From: Symbiodinium natans
Lineage: Eukaryota; Sar; Dinophyceae; Suessiales; Symbiodiniaceae
NCBI GenBank assembly: GCA_905221605.1
Contig: CAJNDS010000572.1
Span: forward strand, 1 to 50,000
Direction: 5' to 3'
Length of the DNA stretch: 50,000 nucleotides
Below, in pieces: positions 35,278 to 46,687 of the stretch. Within the stretch, counting starts at the first letter, position 1, and every line of letters starts with the position of its first letter. The position numbers and the translations under genes are program-made. Below the pieces are notes generated by a model. That model was not told the DNA's origin and did no database searches. It was given only the letters and a program-made list of their open reading frames with translations.

Positions 35278-35539
35278 AGGAAGAACTTGTAAATTCCTCT
35301 TCTCTCTTCTCTTTTCCTCTTTCTTTTCCACAAGAAAGAAAATTATATGGACTTGAGAAAGGGGAAGCTAAGAGTCAAGAGACCCTTTCTCTCCCACGGT
35401 CTATGCTTCTCTCTCTATGCCTCGCCGTGTCTCACTCCCTCTCTGCTTCAGCAAATCTCTGCTTTGTAGTTCACCCTCCTCCTCGTCTTCCAATTCTACA
35501 AGACATGCCGCCCATAAAAGCAAAAAGATGGAGAGAGCG

Positions 35540-35586
<47 letters not shown>

Positions 35587-37951
35587 ACGAGCGAGCGAAC
35601 CGGAAGAAGAAAGGAACAAGGTAGGAAGACATGTAAACTCATCTTTAACAAGAAAAACTGATTGGGAGCATAAACTTGTCCAATTTTTTTGGAGGGCTGC
35701 GCCTGCGACTTGTCTTTTTGGGAGCACATTTTGCCAAAATCTTGGGGGGCGTGTTTTGGGAGCATCCCCTTCTCCAAAGTCTTAGGAAGACGGTGCTTGC
35801 GATTTGTCTTTTGGGAGCACAGAAAATCTTAAGTCTTCGGCCCGCTTTCTTTCAAAGGGTTCAAAAAAATGGAGGTCTCCGGTGTGGGTGTCCGTGAAAA
35901 GTAGGTCTTGTTACAGAAAAGAAAAACAGGACACCCTAATTTTGGATACATGTAACATCATTTCTTTCTTTTATTGCCTCTTGCGCAAGGAACGACAGGA
36001 AGGCAACGGTGGAAAAAGGGGAGCGCCTTTCCTTCAAGTTTCCAAAATCGGAGTCTCTGGTGTGGGTGTCCTGTTAAGGTGGGTGGCTACAGAAAAGGAA
36101 GAAAAGGACACCCGAAACACTCTAAAAAACTTGGACAACCCTTTTCTACATGCTAAATTGTTTACTTTATACCGAATGAAACGAACGAAAGTGAGAGAGG
36201 ACAAAGAAGCACTTTTCTTTCAAGGTTCCAAAAACAAGATCTCCGGTGCGGGTGTGTATTTAATATTTCGCTACAAAAAAGGAAAAGGACACCCGAGACA
36301 CTCAAAAAAAACTTGGACACCCCTCTTTACATATTACATTAGATATTCATACTTAAATTAAAGCGTTCAGAAAATGAAACGAACGAAAGGTGAGAGTGAA
36401 CAAAGAGCACCTTTTCTTTCAAGGTTTCGTGGGGTCATTTCTTTGCTCCAAACAGTCAAATCGCAAGCCCAGGTCCCTAAGATTTTGAGTTCAAGTTTTG
36501 CTCCAAAGAACATCAAAGAGCCAAATCGCAAGCCCTGCTCCCTAAAACTTTGGCTTCAAGCTTTGCTCCAAAATCGCCAAATCGCAAGCCCTGCTCCCTA
36601 AAACTTTGGCTTCAAGTCTTGCTCCAAAAGGCCAAATGACAAGCCCTGGTCCCTGAAACTTTGGCTTCAAGTTTTCCTCCAAAAAGTCAGATCGCAAGCC
36701 CTGGTGCTTAAGATTTTGGGTTCAAGTTTTCCTCCAAAGAGTCAAAGCGCAAGCCCTGGTCCCTAAGATTGTGGGGTCATGTTTTGCTCCAAACAGCCAA
36801 ATCGCAAGCCCTGGTCCCCAAAATTTTGGGTTCAATTTTTCTTCCAAAGAGACAAATCACAAGCCCTGGTCCCTAAGATTTTGGGTTCAATTTTTCTTCC
36901 AAAGAGCCAAATCACAAGCCCTGGTCCCTAAGATTTTGGGTTCAAGTCTTCCTCCAAAGAGCCAAATCGCAAGCCTTGGTCCCGCAGATTCTGGGTTCAA
37001 GCTTTCTCCAAAGAGCCAAATCGCAAGCTCTGGTCCCTAAGATTTTGGGTTCAAGTTTTCCTCCAAAGACCCAAATCTGGTCCCTAAGATTGCGGGCAAA
37101 CCGGAAGCCTTGGTCCCTAAGATTTGGGGTTCAAGTTTTCCTCCAAAGAGCCAAATCACAAGCCCCGGCCCCTAAGATTTTGGGTTCCAGTTTTGCTCCA
37201 AAAAGCCAAATCGCAAGCCCTGGTCCCTAAGATTGTGGGTTCCAAGTAGTTTTCCTCCAAAGAGCCAAATCGCAAGCCCTGGTCCCTGAGATTGCGGGGT
37301 CATTCTTTGCTCCAATCAGTCAAATCGCAAGCCCTGGTCCCCAAATTTTGGGTTCAAGTTTTCCCCCAAAGAGCCAGTTCGCAAGCCCTGGTCCCCAAAA
37401 TGTTCGGTTCAAGTTTTCCTCCAAAGAGTCACATCGCAAGCCCTGGTCCCTAAGATTTTGGCTTCAAAAAGCCAAATCGCAAGCCCTGGTCCATATGATG
37501 GTGGGTTCAATTTTTCCTCCAAAGAGCCAGATCGCAAGCCCTGGTCCCGAAAAACTTGGGTTCAAGTTTTCTTCCAAAGAGTCAAATCGCAAGCCCTGGT
37601 CCCGCAGATTGTGGGTTCAAGTTTTCCTCCAAAGAGCCACCCCAAATCTTAGGTACCAGGACTTGTGAATTTGACTCGTTGGAGCAAAGAATGACCCCAC
37701 AATCTTAGGGACCAGGGCTTGCGATTTGTCTCTTTGGAGGAAAACTTGAACCCAACATTTTGGAGAGCAGGGCTTGCGATTTGGCTTTTTGGAGGAAAAC
37801 TTGAACCTAACATCTTAGGGACCAAATCTTAGGGAGCAGGGCTTGCGATTTTGCCCCCCCAAATGTTGTTCCTACCCCTTTCCCGTTTTGTGTGGTATTT
37901 GCAGGACTTTTGCAGAGTGCCAAGGGGATCCCGGCAAATTTTGACCGGCAA
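35181..37951. repeat. 2.77-kb tandem duplication, copy 1
   Basis: Begins TCCGCCTTCCCGTACCAC, ends AAATTTTGACCGGCAA. Contains (GA)n at 35543-35580 and, at 35640-36430, a low-complexity part with two internal subrepeats of the type TCCGGTGTGGGTGTCC. The 55-bp array follows at 36450-37640, and inverted array units at 37640-37860. Plus-strand open frames of up to 185 codons are present but are shared only by repeat structure; I do not call them genes. Confidence 0.95.
36450..37640 (+). repeat. 55-bp tandem repeat array
   Basis: Unit begins at CAAGCCCTGGTCCCTAAGAT, continues TTTGGGTTCAAGTTTTCCTCC and ends AAAGAGCCAAATCG. Spacing read at 36694, 36749, 36804, 36859, 36914 and 36969 is exactly 55. 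About twenty diverged units; the same array is in copy 2 at 39260-40140. Confidence 0.95.
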
Positions 37952-38307
37952 TCCGCCTTCCCGTACCACTTTAACAGAAAAATGAGGAGATAGAGAGAAA
38001 AAGAGACAGGGTCAGGGGGGAGAGAAGAAGGAGGGACAAGAACAAGGTAGGAAGAACATGTAAATTCCTCTTCTCTCTTCTCTTTTCCTCTTTCTTTTCC
38101 ACAAGAAAGAAAATTAATATGGACTTGAGAAAGGGGAAGCTAAGAGTCAAGAGACCCTTTCTCTCCCACGGTCTATGCTTCTCTCTCTATGCCTCGCCGT
38201 GTCTCACTCCCTCTCTGCTTCAGCAAATCTCTGCTTTGTAGTTCACCCTCCTCCTCGTCTTCCAATTCTACAAGACATGCCGCCCATAAAAGCAAAAAGA
38301 TGGAGAG

Positions 38308-38406
<99 letters not shown>

Positions 38407-40454
38407 ACGAGCGAGCGAACCGGAAGAAGAAAGGAACAAGGTAGGAAGACATGTAAACTCATCTTTAACAAGAAAAACTGATTGGGAGCATAAACTTGTC
38501 TTTTTTTTTGGAGGGCTGCGCCTGCGACTTGTCTTTTGGGAGCACATTTTGCCAAAATCTTGGGGGGCGTGTTTTGGGAGCATCCCCTTCTCCAAAATCT
38601 TAGGAAGACGGTGCTTGCGATTTGTCTTTTGGGAGCACAGAAAATCTTAAGTCTTCGGCCTGCTTTCTTTCAAAGGGTTCAAAAAAATGGAGGTCTCCGG
38701 TGTGGGTGTCCGTGAAAAGTAGGTCTTGTTACAGAAAAGAAAAACAGGACACCCTAATTTTGGATACATGTAATATCATTTCTTTCTTTTATTGCCTCTT
38801 GCGCAAGGAACGAGGAAGGCAACGGTGGAAAAAGGGGAGCGCCTTTCCTTCAAGTTTCCAAAATCGGAGTCTCTGGTGTGGGTGTCCTGTTAAGGTGGGT
38901 GGCTACAGAAAAGGAAGAAAAGGACACCCGAAACACTCTAAAAAACTTGAACAACCCTTTCTACATGCTAAATTATTTACTTTATACCGAATGAAACGAA
39001 CGAAAGTGAGAGAGGACAAAGAAGCACTTTTCTTTCAAGGTTTCCAAAAACAAGATCTCCGGCGCGGGTGTATATTTAATATTTCGCTACAAAAAAGGAA
39101 AAGGACACCCGAAACACTCAAAAAAAACTTGGACACCCCTCTTTACATATTACATTAGATATTCATACTCAAATTAAAGCGTTCAGAAAATGAAACGAAC
39201 GAAAGGTGAGAGTGAACAAAGAGCACCTTTTCTTTCAAGGTTTCGTGGGGTCATTTCTTTGCTCCAAACAGTCAAATCGCAAGCCCAGGTCCCTAAGATT
39301 TTGAGTTCAAGTTTTGCTCCAAAGAACATCAAAGAGCCAAATCGCAAGCCCTGCTCTCTAAAACGTTGGCATCAAGTTTTGCTCCAAAAAACCAAATCGC
39401 AAGCCCTGCTCCCTAAAACTTTGGCTTCAAGTCTTGCTCCAAAAGGCCAAATGACAAGCCCTGGTCCCTGAAACTTTGGCTTCAAGTTTTCCTCCAAAAA
39501 GTCAGATCGCAAGCCCTGGTGCTTAACATTTTGGGTTCAAGTTTTCCTCCAAAGAGTCAAAGCGCAAGCCCTGGTCCCTAAGATTGTGGGGTCATGTTTT
39601 GCTCCAAACAGCCAAATCGCAAGCCCTGGTCCCCAAAATTTTGGGTTCAATTTTTCTTCCAAAGAGACAAATCACAAGCCCTGGTCCCTAAGATTTTGGG
39701 TTCAATTTTTCTTCCAAAGAGCCAAATCACAAGCCCTGGTCCCTAAGATTTTGGGTTCAAGTCTTCCTCCAAAGAGCCAAATCGCAAGCCTTGGTCCCGC
39801 AGATGCTGGGTTCAAGCTTTCTCCAAAGAGCCAAATCGCAAGCTCTGGTCCCTAAGATTTTGGGTTCAAGTTTTCCTCAAAAGACCCAAATCTGGTCCCT
39901 AAGATTGCGGGCAAACCGGAAGCCCTGGTCCCTAAGATTTGGGGTTCAAGTTTTCCTCCAAAGAGCCAAATCACAAGCCCCGGCCCCTAAGATTTTGGCT
40001 TCCAGTTTGGCTTCAAAAAGCCAAATCGCAAGCCCTGGTCCACCTGGTCCCGAAAAACTTGGGTTCAAGTTTTCTTCCAAAGAGTCAAATCGCAAGCCCT
40101 GGTCCCGCAGATTGTGGGTTCAAGTTTTCCTCCAAAGAGCCACCCCAAATCTTAGGTACCAGGACTTGTGAATTTGACTCGTTGGAGCAAAGAATGACCC
40201 CACAATCTTAGGGACCAGGGCTTGCGATTTGTCTCTTTGGAGGAAAACTTGAACCCAACATTTTGGAGAGCAGGGCTTGCGATTTGGCTTTTTGGAGGAA
40301 AACTTGAACCTGACATCTTAGGGACCAAATCTTAGGGAGCAGGGCTTGCGATTTTGCCCCCCCAAATGTTGTTCCTACCCCTTTCCCGTTTTGTGTGGTA
40401 TTTGCAGGACTTTTGCAGAGTGCCAAGGGGATCCCGGCAAATTTTGACCGGCAA
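37952..40454. repeat. 2.77-kb tandem duplication, copy 2 (2.50 kb)
   Basis: Near-identical to copy 1. Main differences: the (GA)n run is far longer (about 38310-38400), and several units of the 55-bp array are missing, so the copy is about 270 bp shorter. Confidence 0.95.
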
Positions 40455-40920
40455 ATGTTGTTCCTACCCTTTCCCGTTTTGTGTGGTATTTGCAGGACTT
40501 TTCCAGGGCACCAAGGGGATCCCGGCAGATTTGGACCCGCGAAGTTGTTCCTACCCTTTCCCTGTTTGTGTGGTATTTGCAGGACTTTTCCAGGGCGCCA
40601 AGGGGATCCCGGCAAATTTTGACCGGCAAATGTTGTTCCTACCCTTTCCGGTTTTGTGTGGTATTTGCAGGCCATGTGCACGGTGCCAAGGGGATCCCGG
40701 CAAATTTTGACCCCCAAATGTTGTTCCTACCCTTTCCCGGTTTGTGTGGTATTTGCAGGACTTCTGCAGGGTGCCATGCAAGGGGATCCCGGCAAATTTT
40801 GACCGGCAAATTTTGTTCCTACCCTTTCCGGTTTTGTGTGGTATTTGCAGGCCATGTGCACGGTGCCAAGGGGATCCCGGCAAATTTTGACCTCTTAAAT
40901 GTTGTTCCTACCCTTTCCGG
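40368..40920 (+). repeat. 88-bp tandem repeat array
   Basis: Starts at 40368, 40457, 40544, 40632, 40720, 40812 and 40901 (GTTGTTCCTACCC), i.e. six units of 87-92 bp and a partial seventh. Each holds GTGTGGTATTTGCAGG and the palindromic GGGATCCC core. Single units end each copy of the 2.77-kb duplication. Confidence 0.95.
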
Positions 40921-40964
40921 GGTCTTCCCCCTGCTCGCCCCCTGGGGGCCTCATTTTTTTGGTT

Positions 40965-41420
40965 TTGAACGGCCACCACCACCACCACCACCACCACCAC
41001 CACCACCACCAGACAATACCACAAAAGAAAAGCCCCATTTTGTTAACCTCATTTTTTGGTTTTGAACGGCCACCACGACCACCACCACCACCACCACCAG
41101 ACAATACCACCAAAAAAAAAAAAACATTTTGTTAACCTCATTTTTTGGTTTTGAACGACCACCACCACCACCACCAGACAATACCACCAAAAAAAGCCCC
41201 ATGTTGTTAACCTCATTTTTTGTTTCAAACGGCAACCACCACCACCACCACCACCACCACCAGACAATACCACCCAAAAATAACCCCATTTTGTTAACCT
41301 CATTTTTTGGTTTTGAACGGCCACCACCACCACCACCACCACCAGACAATACCACAAAAGAAAAGCCCCATTTTGTTAACCTGATTTTTTTGGTTTCTAA
41401 CGGCAACCACCACCACCCCC
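40965..41420 (+). repeat. Array of units with internal (CCA)n runs
   Basis: Six units share AGACAATACCAC, a CCCCATTTTGTTAACCTCAT segment and TTTTGGTTTTGAACGGC, separated by (CCA)n runs of very different length (about 5 to 13 triplets). The GTTAAC site recurs in each. Confidence 0.95.
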
Positions 41421-41524
41421 GCGAGGAGCACACCCTGCGAATGACGCATGCTTATGCACTAAATTGAGAGGTTTAAGGGTTTGGGGATTTTTGGGTTTAT
41501 GGGTCTAGTAGTTTCAGTTTATGA

Positions 41525-41660
41525 GGGGGGGGGGGGGTAGCGGGGGGGTCTCCCCCCTGCTCGCCCCCTGGGGGGCCTTGAGGGGAAGGGGGGAGCTCGA
41601 GGGGGGCAAGCCCTCGATCCAGAGGGTGCGGGGGGCGGAGCCCCCCGCGAACGGTGGTGA
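41525..41660. repeat. G-run block with a repeated CCCCCTGCTCGCCCCCTGGG segment
   Basis: Multiple G4+ runs, potentially quadruplex-forming. The CTGCTCGCCCCCTGGGGG segment also closes the 88-bp array at 40928-40950. Confidence 0.85.
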
Positions 41661-41674
41661 ATATTTGAGTTTTT

Positions 41675-42010
41675 CAGACTGAAGATGATGGGAGATGATG
41701 GAGATGAAGAAGATGATGAAAGATGAGGAAGATGAAGAAGATGATGCAAGATGACGAAGATGATGAAGATGATGAAGAAGATGAAGGTGATGAAGATGAT
41801 GAAGATGAACGAGCTGAGGGAGATGAAGCAGATGATGAAGATGAGGGAGATGAGGGAGATGAAGAAGATGATAAAGATGAAGATGATAGAGTTCAACGAG
41901 CTCAGCGAGATGAAAGAGATGAAGGAGATGATGAAGATGATGGAGATGATGGAGATGATGAAGATGAAGGAAAAAAAGGATATTAAGGAGATGACGAAAA
42001 AGATGAAAAT
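41675..42010 (+). repeat. GATGAW/GATGAAG simple repeat
   Basis: Irregular GATGAA, GATGAT, GAAGAT units. Open frames (acidic D/E-rich or M/K-rich) follow from the repeat; no start context or splice sites support a gene. Confidence 0.92.
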
Positions 42011-42015
42011 GATGA

Positions 42016-43325
42016 TGCCCCCCCCCCTCCCAGAATTAAATAATTTAAAAAATTTAAATCCGAAACGCCCTTTCGGATTTAAAATATTTAAATTATTTAA
42101 TTCTGGGAAGGGGGGGGGCCCGGTCCTGCCCCCCCCCCTTTTCGGATTTAAATTATTTAAATTATTTAAATTATTTAATTCAGGGGGGGGAATTAAATAA
42201 TTTAAATAATTTAAATCTGAAAGGGTGGGTTCGGATTTAAATTATTTAAATTATTTAATTCCCCCCCCCGGAATTAAATAAAATCTGAAAGGGGGGGTTC
42301 GGATTTAAATTATTTAAATTGTTTAATTCCCCCCCCCGGAATTAAACAATTTAAATAATTTAAATAATTTAAACAATTTAAATAATTTAAATCCGAAAAG
42401 GGGGGGGGGGGGCCAGGCGCAGCCACCCTCCCCCTCCCCAGAAATTAAATAATTTTAAATAATTTTAAATCCGGCACGCCCCTTTCGGATTTAAATTATT
42501 TGAATTATTTACTTCTGGAGGGGGAGGGGCCGGGGCCTGCCCCCCCCACCCCCCCCTTTTCGGGATTTTAAATTTATTTAAATTCTATTAAAATTTATTT
42601 AAATTATTTAATATCCGGGGGGTGAATTAAATATTTTAAAAATAATTTAAAAAATCTGAAAGGGGGGTTCGGAATTTAATTTTTTAAAAAATTATTTAAT
42701 ATCCCCCCCCCCCGGATTAAAAATTTAAATAATTTAAATAATTTAAATAAATTTAAATAATTTAAATAATTTCAATAATTTAAAATAATTTAAATAATTT
42801 AAATAATTTAAATAATTTAAATCCGAAAAGGGGGGGGGGCCAGGCCCAGGCCCCCTCCCGCTCCCAGAATTAAATAATTTAAATAATTTAAATCCGGGAC
42901 GCCCCTTTCGGATTTAAATTATTTAAATTATTTAATTCTGGGAGGGGGAGGGGGCCTGGGCCTGCCCCCCCCCCTCCCCCTTTTCGGATTTAATTTATTT
43001 AAATTATTTAAATTATTTAAATTATTTAAATTATTTAAATTATTTAAATTCCGGGGGGGGAATTAAATAATTTAAATAATTTAAATCTGAAAGGGGGGGT
43101 TCGGATTTAAATTATTTAAATTATTTAATTCCCCCCCCCCGGAATTAAATAATTTAAATAATTTAAATAATTTAAATAGTTTAAATAATTTAAATAATTT
43201 AAATCCGAAAAGGGGGGGGGGGCCAGGCCCAGGCCCCCTCCCCCTCCCAGAATTAAATAATTTAAAAAATTTAAATCCGGAACGCCCCTTTCGGATTTAA
43301 ATTATTTAAATTATTTAATTCCTTG
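42016..43325. repeat. Array of AT-rich palindromes with G/C-run spacers
   Basis: GAATTAAATAATTTAAAT and its reverse complement alternate, separated by runs of 6-13 G or C. Markers CCCCTTTCGGATTTAAA at about 42070, 42480, 42900 and 43288 show a higher-order unit of about 385-420 bp in at least three copies. Confidence 0.95.
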
Positions 43326-43347
43326 CCCCAGACCCCCCAGAAACGAT

Positions 43348-43447
43348 AATAGGGTCTATTTGGAAGTTGTCTCTTGTAAATAAGTATACGTTTTGGGGCC
43401 TTATTTCCTCTTTAAAACACGAGTCTCAGCTTCCAAATAGACCCTAT
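43348..43447. mobile_element. Inverted-repeat element, AATAGGGTCTATTTGGAAG family
   Basis: 100 bp with ends AATAGGGTCTATTTGGAAG and CTTCCAAATAGACCCTATT. A relative of its right end lies inverted at 34336-34378. Confidence 0.75.
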
Positions 43448-43449
43448 TT

Positions 43450-44780
43450 AAGCTGCACACCCCCCCCCCCACCCCCGCCCCACGCCCCCCCACCCACCCC
43501 CCCCCAAACGTTTCACAGAACTCTGCCGAGCAGGCCATGCGAGCGGGTTTAGACCTCTCAACTATGCTCCAGCGGGGTCGGCGGCTTGAGCCGGAGGCTC
43601 TTAAATCCGGCCCCCGCGCCGCCCGTGGTCCAGGGCGGAGCCCGCGTCGCACTAAAGCGCTAGCTTTAAGGGGCGAGCGCCCGAGCCGCCAACCCCGCCC
43701 AAAATTGCTTCAAATTCGCGCGGGGCCCTTCGGGAGGCCTCCAAATTTCAAAACAGCATCCAAGGCGACGCAACACGCGGTGGTGCGAAAAGCACGAAAA
43801 CCACGTAAAAACCATGGTTTTTTACGAAAAACCGAGGCCACAAAACACCCGCAGCACCCCATTAAACCCTCACAGGCGCGCATCATCGACCCTAGCTTTT
43901 CACATGGGGCGCGCACCAGGCCGAAACCACGTTTTTCAAGGTTTGGGGGGGGTACCGGAAGCCCAAAACCAGGCGAGCATCATGAGCATCAGCAGCCCTG
44001 GCCCGCGGCCCGAAGGCAGTAAAAAACGCTGAAAAACGCTGAAATCACCGTAAATACCGTGTTTTTATGAGGTTTTTCACGTGTGCCTCCGACCCCCACC
44101 CCTGTTGCCCTTGACCCGCCCCCAAAGTGCGCATCATCGAAACCCACGTCCGGGGGGGGGTCTGCTGATGCTGCTGATGCGCGGGGTCCGGGCGCATCAT
44201 CGAGCCATCGCTTCTCATGGGCTTCGTGGGGGGGTCCGGGCCGACGGCCCAGAGACCCAGCTGATGCTCACGATGCTTGTTTTGGGGGGGGTTCCAACAG
44301 CAGAAAACCTCGTAAATACCGAGTGTTTTGTGGGTCCACGTAAGAACGCCCCTAAAATCGCTCATTTTACGCGATCGAACGGCTTCGTGCCTACAAAACA
44401 TCCGAACAGCAGGACCCCGAATGCCCTTAAGGGCATTCGGGGTCTTGCTTTTGGGGGTTTCGTGGGCACGCAAGCGTTCAAGCACATACAATCGGCGTGT
44501 TTAAGCGGGTTTTGGATGGCCTGGGGGAGGCCGCTGATGCTCATGATGCCCCCTTTCCTGGGTCCCAAAAGGCTTCCCAAGCCCAAAAAACACGTGTTTA
44601 CAGCGTTTTCTGAAGGTTTTTCGAAGGCAAAATGCATGCATAGAATGCTTTTAAGGCCCCCAAACCAACCCCACTGATGCTCCTGATGGGAGGGGGAGGG
44701 AGGGGGGGCGAAGGCAGGAGAAAGAGAGACAGAGAGAAGGAGAGGACAAAGACACGGGAAAGAGAAGACAGTGCCAAGGT
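43450..44780. other. GC-rich dispersed-repeat region
   Basis: Open frames on both strands but without protein-like sequence. Carries the CATCATCGA / GAGCATCAGC motif family seen at 12.86-13.4 kb (43888, 43978, 44129, 44169, 44205, 44260, 44540, 44670). Near 44690-44750 is a purine-rich GAGA stretch. Confidence 0.6.
44413..44444. repeat. 32-bp perfect palindrome
   Basis: GACCCCGAATGCCC followed by TTAA and GGGCATTCGGGGTC, no loop. Imperfect pairing continues outward for tens of bases (CGTGCC.../...GGCACG), so it is the centre of a larger foldback. Confidence 0.9.
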
Positions 44781-44824
44781 TCAAGGTTTCGTGCTTTGGG
44801 GGGCGGGGGCCGGCCCGTGCCGCT

Positions 44825-44900
44825 AGGCCTGAAATTTAGGGTTTAGGGTTTAGGGTTTAGGGTTGTGGGTTTAGGGTTTAGGGTTTAGGGTTTAGGGGTC
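44825..44900 (+). repeat. Telomere-type block (TTTAGGG)n
   Basis: About nine units; marks the return of the telomere-repeat/spacer pattern after the 34-44.8 kb repeat complex. Confidence 0.93.
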
Positions 44901-45208
44901 CTGGGCTCTTTGAGAGCCGGTGAAGCTTCATCCTCACCTCTCTGTCTTTCTTTTTGATATGGGCGCTCGGGCTCTGAGGCCCTCGGCCATAGCATCCGGG
45001 GTTCTGCTTAGATAAACAATGATGCTATAATAATACAAAACACAAAATATCAATAACATCGCTACTATATGCTATTTAGAACAATAGCAATGTTGAGAAC
45101 AACAAGCAATATTAGCTTCTCAAGAATAGGACACAATATATATATATATATATACACATATAATCACACGAATTAACAGCCATATTAAAATACGAAGTAA
45201 CTATTAAA

Positions 45209-45248
<40 letters not shown>

Positions 45249-45410
45249 CTTCAAGAATCGTAACAATACTAATAGGGTATAGGGAGGCCCCGCGGTGTGA
45301 AGTCCCTCCCTGGGGCCTGTGGGGCGCGGAGGGCGATGGAGGCGACCCGCTGGGGTCCAACTCTCCATGGCATCCATGGCTGCAGCAGGAGAGCGAGTAG
45401 GGCTTAGGGT
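44901..45410. other. AT-rich segment with TA runs and two exon-like pieces
   Basis: (TA)n at about 45138-45154 and 45212-45246. On the minus strand, about 45000-44940 reads AMAEGLRARAPISKRKTER before a GTGAGG donor-like site, and about 45380-45290 is open in several frames. No family recognised. Confidence 0.35.
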
Positions 45411-45619
45411 TTAGGGTTTGGTTTGGGGTTTAGGGTTTAGTTTAGGGTGGTGACTGTACGGTCCTAGATGGTTTATAGGGTCCTTGGGTTTAGGGCTTTG
45501 GGTGTGTGTGTGTGTGTGCGCGCGTGTGTTTGTTGTGTTTTGCTCCGGGGTTAAGCGGGTTCTGTGACCGAGGTCGAAGGCTTGAAAGGGGTTGAGGGCG
45601 TTAGGACGGGGACTCTGGG

Positions 45620-45712
45620 GGCTGCAGGTTTAGGGTTTAGGGTTTAGGGTTTAGGGTTTAGGGTTTAGGGTTTAGGGTTTAGGGTTTGGGGTTTGGGGTT
45701 TGGGGTTTAGGG
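45620..45712 (+). repeat. Telomere-type block (TTTAGGG)n
   Basis: About ten TTTAGGG units followed by TTTGGGG units. Confidence 0.94.
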
Positions 45713-45939
45713 TCACGGTCGAAGGTTCAACTCTACACCGTACACTCCTAAAACCTGGGACCCAAAAAACTCTCAACCCTACAGCCTGCACTCTCTGAGC
45801 ACAAGGATCCTCAACAAAAGGCTCTGTGGGAGTGCCATATGTGGACATGAAGCTAACCCGCCCTTCCGGTTTCCACAAGAGCCACCAGGGGCGCCGCGGT
45901 GAGCAGTGGGATGCCACCTCTTAGTGGCGCGCGATAGGG

Positions 45940-46098
45940 CTTATTTGGAGGCTCATGGGTAGTTATAAGTAGTTATACGTAGATCTTCGCGGTCAGAAGT
46001 AGCTATAAGAAGTGCTACGTAGTTAGAAGTAGGGCTACAAGAAAATCTGGGTGCAACATCTCGACAGCTTGTTCGAAGTACCCATGAACTCCAAGTAG
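45940..46098. mobile_element. MITE-like element, CTACTTGRAG family
   Basis: 159 bp; left TTATTTGGAGGCTCATGGGT, right ACCCATGAACTCCAAGTAG inverted. The interior holds repeated GTAGTTATA/GTAGTTAGAAGTAG motifs. Same family as 7979-8104. Confidence 0.78.
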
Positions 46099-46627
46099 GG
46101 GGCTTACATTGGGGGATGTAAGCTACCTCAGTACATACTTCCCTACAGACAACAAGCCTGCTAATCCTGAAGATCCCAACTAAGCGAAACCTCCTTCTTG
46201 TCCCCCCCCTTGGAGGCGCTACATCGGCGTCTATTTAGGGGGGAGGGGGGAAAGGGGCGGGGTAACCCAAAAGGGTACTAACTTAGAGAACTGACCATAT
46301 GATCCCAACTATTGGGGCTATTGCGGCTATAGTCATGCAATTTTGGGGCTATAGTCATGCAATTTTGGGGCATCTGATCCAAAGAGTACATCATCCCAAC
46401 CTGAAGGGGTGTAGCAGAGCAGGCCAGATGATAAGGTTCCTTGGGTACGAAGAGGAGCGCGATCCTACCGCAAGGTTCCAGGGCAGTACTGCAAACGCTA
46501 CCATAGGGTCGGGATTTCTGGTTGCGGGGGTCAATCGTTTTTGAGTTGAGGGTAGCTTAGGGCTTGGGTTTTTGGTTTTTGTGTCGCCTTCCCCTCCCTC
46601 CCTGAAATGGGTACATTGCACCTTGAG

Positions 46628-46687
46628 GAAGAAGGGAGGAGACGGCGTGACAACCGCCGCATGCACCCGGCAGTGCTCGTGGCACAT
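46628..46687 (-). CDS. Possible exon, unassigned
   Basis: Reads HCRVHAAVVTPSPPFFLK up to a GT donor (CTCAAG|GTGCAA), next to a CCCTAAA block. The acceptor is not clear. Confidence 0.3.

Noticed and set aside
35804-36361. 185-codon and 178-codon plus-strand ORFs in the two copies of the duplication
   Set aside because: Lys/Arg/Ser-rich low-complexity text, no family, frames broken by small indels between copies; kept as repeat.
36450-37640. SINE with Pol III promoter based on GGTTCAAG in each 55-bp unit
   Set aside because: Only a partial B-box-like match, no A box at the right distance, no terminator or tail; it is a tandem repeat.
41723-42200. Acidic and Met/Lys-rich ORFs
   Set aside because: Direct product of GATGAW repeats running into the palindrome array.
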